Origin: CBDCVO01 sp965223085
GTDB lineage: Bacteria > Pseudomonadota > Gammaproteobacteria > Ga0077536
Direction of reading: 5' to 3'
DNA length: 64,000 nt
NCBI GenBank assembly: GCA_965223085.1
Contig: OZ244981.1
Span: 4,588,001 to 4,652,000 of the forward strand
In this document: positions 62,114 to 64,000 of the stretch, piece by piece
Position numbering within the stretch: position 1 is the first letter of the stretch
Layout of the letters: every line of letters starts with the position of its first letter
Notes under the pieces: model-generated
Database searches by the model: none
The model's input: only the letters and a program-made list of their open reading frames with translations
Told to the model about the DNA's origin: nothing
Program-made: the position numbers and the translations under genes

Positions 62114-63298
62114 TCAGTTCGAAGCGGCGAGCCGGGGTTTGCCCCGATCCTTGTAGTCTTTGAACATGTCGCGCCCGATCAGGTATTTCATGATCTCAAT
62201 CGAGCCGCCGGCGATCTTCACCACCCGCGCATCGGCATAGGCACGTGCGATCGGATATTCCCACATATACCCCCACCCGCCGAAGAGCTGCAGACATTCG
62301 TCCACGGTTTTGCAATGCAGATTGCTCAGGAACATCTTCGCCATGGCGGCGTCGATGGGATCGAGTTCATCGTTCATAAAAAGCTCGATGCAACGATCCG
62401 TCAGGGTGCGGCCGGCCGTCGCTTCCGTCTTCAGCTCGGCAAGCTTGAACTGCGTGTTCTGGAAGTCCGCGATGGTCTGGCCGAATGCCTCGCGCTGGGC
62501 CGTGTACTCGACCGTCCAGTCGAGCACGGCTTCGGTAACCGCGGCGCTGCGGATCGCCTGCGCGAGCCGCTCCTGCGCCAGCTTCGTCATCATCAGGCCG
62601 AAACCCTCGCCCTCGCCGCCGAGCATGTTCGAGACCGGCACGCGCACGTCCTCGAAGAAGAGCTCGGAGGTATCCTGCGCCTTCATCCCGAGCTTCTCGA
62701 GATTGCGGCCGCGCTTGAAACCCTCGCGGTCGCCTTCGACCAGGAACAGGGTGATCCCCTTCGCGCCGGCGGCGTTGTCCGTCTTCGCCGCCAGCACGAG
62801 CACATCGCAGAGCTGGCCGTTCGAGATGAATACTTTCTGGCCGTTGATAACGAACTCGTCGCCGTCGCGCACCGCCCGGGTGCGAATCGCCTTGAGGTCG
62901 CTGCCGGCATGGGGTTCCGTCATGCCGAGCGAGCCGATGGCCTCGCCCGCGACCATCTTCGGCAGCCAGTGCTTCTTCTGCTCCTCGGTGCCGAACGAGC
63001 GAATGTAGGTGGCGACGAGATCCGTGTGGATCATGAATCCCGGTCCGGTCGCGCCGGCGCGCGCCATCTCCTCGAACACGACCACGTCATAGAGGTAGTC
63101 GGCGCCGGCGCCGCCGTATTCCTCCGGCACCGTGCAGCACAGTAACCCCGCGTCGCCCGCCTTCAGCCACAGCTCGCGCGGCACCTGGCCGGTCTTCTCC
63201 CATTCCTCGTGGTGCGGTGTGATTTCCTTCTCAATGAACCGGCGTACGGCATCGCGGAACATCTCGTGCTCCGCGGTGAACAGTTTGCGTGCGATCAT
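62114..63298 (-). CDS. Acyl-CoA dehydrogenase
   Basis: FAD enzyme of beta-oxidation-like steps. 394 residues from ATG 63,298; the frame is open to 63,349 but MIARKLFTAEHEMFRDAVRR is the typical start. Signatures GSLGMTEPHAGSDLKAI and QLFGGWGYMWEYPIARAYAD. The usual catalytic Glu region (SIEIMKYLIGRDM) shows Glu shortly after AGGS, as in the family. It lies 28 bases upstream of the AlkB-like gene on the same strand. Confidence 0.92.
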   Translation of the reverse strand: MIARKLFTAEHEMFRDAVRRFIEKEITPHHEEWEKTGQVPRELWLKAGDAGLLCCTVPEEYGGAGADYLYDVVVFEEMARAGATGPGFMIHTDLVATYIRSFGTEEQKKHWLPKMVAGEAIGSLGMTEPHAGSDLKAIRTRAVRDGDEFVINGQKVFISNGQLCDVLVLAAKTDNAAGAKGITLFLVEGDREGFKRGRNLEKLGMKAQDTSELFFEDVRVPVSNMLGGEGEGFGLMMTKLAQERLAQAIRSAAVTEAVLDWTVEYTAQREAFGQTIADFQNTQFKLAELKTEATAGRTLTDRCIELFMNDELDPIDAAMAKMFLSNLHCKTVDECLQLFGGWGYMWEYPIARAYADARVVKIAGGSIEIMKYLIGRDMFKDYKDRGKPRLAASN

Positions 63299-63408
63299 GG
63301 GTCGGCTGTTCCAGTAGATAATTTTCGTACTGTAGCATATCGTATGCATGTGTACAATATACTCTCATTTCCTCGTCGTCGTCGCGCAGGAATCCCGGAC
63401 CACTTCGC

Positions 63409-64000
63409 TCAGTCCCGATAGAACACCGTGTCGCCGAGGGCCGCCGGCGTGCGCCGGCCCTCGATTTCTCCGCGGCGCAACATGTCGGCGAACGACAACG
63501 GTCCGCCGCTCCAGGCCGGGAATCCGAGGCCGGTGACGGCGAGCACGTCGAGATCCTGCGGCGCCTCGACGAGGCCGTCGGCGAGAATTTCCGCCGCCTG
63601 GGCCGCGAGACGGGTCATGAGATCGAGGCCGGCCGCACGCTCGTCCTCGGCGTAATTCGGATCGACGCCGACCTCGCAGCCGATGCGGGAGAACAGCGCC
63701 CCAAGGTCGAGGGCGGTTGCGATGCGCGCGAGCGCCCGAGGTTCCCGGGTCGTCTCGTCGAGCCACTCAGCGGCAGTGTGCCCGAGGCGCGCCGTCGCGC
63801 CGGGCTCGTCGCCGGCAACGGCGACCGGTACGCACTGCAGACGGTTCACGACGGCGAGTGCACGTGCCGCCGCGTCGGCGGCGCCGGCGGTGATTTCCGC
63901 CGCCTGCGCGGTATCGCTATCACCGCGTCTGCACCATTTACGTCGTCGGTGATCTCGAAGCGACGCGCAATGCGCGAAGCTGCGCCCTCATCGCCGGCAA
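63409..64000 (-). CDS. 3-hydroxyacyl-CoA dehydrogenase (FadB/FadJ type), C-terminal part, window-truncated
   Basis: Visible C-terminal domain: VVNRLQCVPVAVAG, LAVTGLGFPAWSGGPLSFAD. The gene enters from beyond base 64,000. Reading backwards, a consistent frame (DTAQAAEITAGAADAAARAL) runs to about 63,910; upstream of that the sensible sequence (FEITDDVNGADAV) is in another frame. So either a frameshift exists near 63,910, or the base call is wrong. NAD-binding domain not seen. Confidence 0.6.

Noticed and set aside
60427..62163. A 578-codon open frame on the + strand
   Set aside because: It lies antisense to the AlkB-like gene and the thiolase, whose catalytic motifs are clear. The product is rich in Arg/His and matches no family. 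It is a high-GC shadow frame.

Overview
The window looks like a chromosomal segment of a polarly flagellated gammaproteobacterium. Evidence is the fleSR-fliEFGHIJ...flhA-flhF-flhG-fliA-cheYZA-motCD-parA-cheW-DUF2802 gene order known from Pseudomonas, Vibrio and Chromatiales-type genomes, plus recognisable sigma-54 and sigma-28 promoters. I cannot name the genus. The AlkB-like hydroxylase and several acyl-CoA genes suggest a life on hydrocarbons, ketones or fatty acids.

Region 1 (1-28,383) is an almost unbroken flagellar/chemotaxis cluster on the + strand. It holds the FleS/FleR two-component pair, basal body and C-ring (FliE, F, G, M, N), the export apparatus (FliH, I, J, O, P, Q, R, FlhA, FlhB), hook-length control (FliK), FliL, polar number and placement control (FlhF, FlhG), sigma-28 (FliA), CheY-CheZ-CheA, a MotC/MotD-like stator pair, a ParA-like ATPase with two CheW-type proteins, and a DUF2802 protein. 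A UDP-glucuronate decarboxylase gene sits backwards between fliJ and fliK. Two excellent sigma-54 promoters precede fliK and fliL, and a sigma-28 promoter precedes cheA. The cheB gene usual between cheA and motC is absent.

Region 2 (28,535-60,120) is a tRNA-Ser(GGA) followed by a tRNA-Pro(CGG) that has served as a repeated integration site. The 46-bp 3' end of tRNA-Pro recurs at 47,754, 57,440 and, interrupted, at 59,967, which divides the region into three tandem islands. Island 1 (about 18.2 kb) has an intact tyrosine integrase, an alpha/beta hydrolase, a recombinase-in-trio (RIT) element with an IS481 copy nested in its right inverted repeat, an integrase relic, an AlpA-like/replication-like pair, hipBA, a CD-NTase (CBASS-type) relic, broken urtC/urtB/enoyl-CoA hydratase/aidB genes, a TetR regulator, a Fic protein and an orphan higA. 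Island 2 (about 9.7 kb) starts with a near-identical integrase wrecked by IS481 and IS1182 relics. It carries an AraC regulator and an operon of acetoacetyl-CoA synthetase plus a three-subunit biotin-dependent carboxylase, then a GST and an acyl-CoA dehydrogenase stub. Island 3 (about 2.5 kb) is almost only toxin-antitoxin genes.

Region 3 (60,195-64,000, - strand) is a lipid or hydrocarbon oxidation group: an internally deleted thiolase, an AlkB-like di-iron membrane hydroxylase, an acyl-CoA dehydrogenase, and the C-terminal end of a 3-hydroxyacyl-CoA dehydrogenase that runs off the window.

The most promising new biology is the island-2 carboxylase. Its carboxyltransferase keeps the metal and carbamyl-lysine residues of the pyruvate carboxylase family but appears to lack the arginine that binds the carboxylate of pyruvate. 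It sits directly behind acetoacetyl-CoA synthetase, so a biotin-dependent ketone (for example acetone) carboxylation route to acetoacetyl-CoA is a testable hypothesis.
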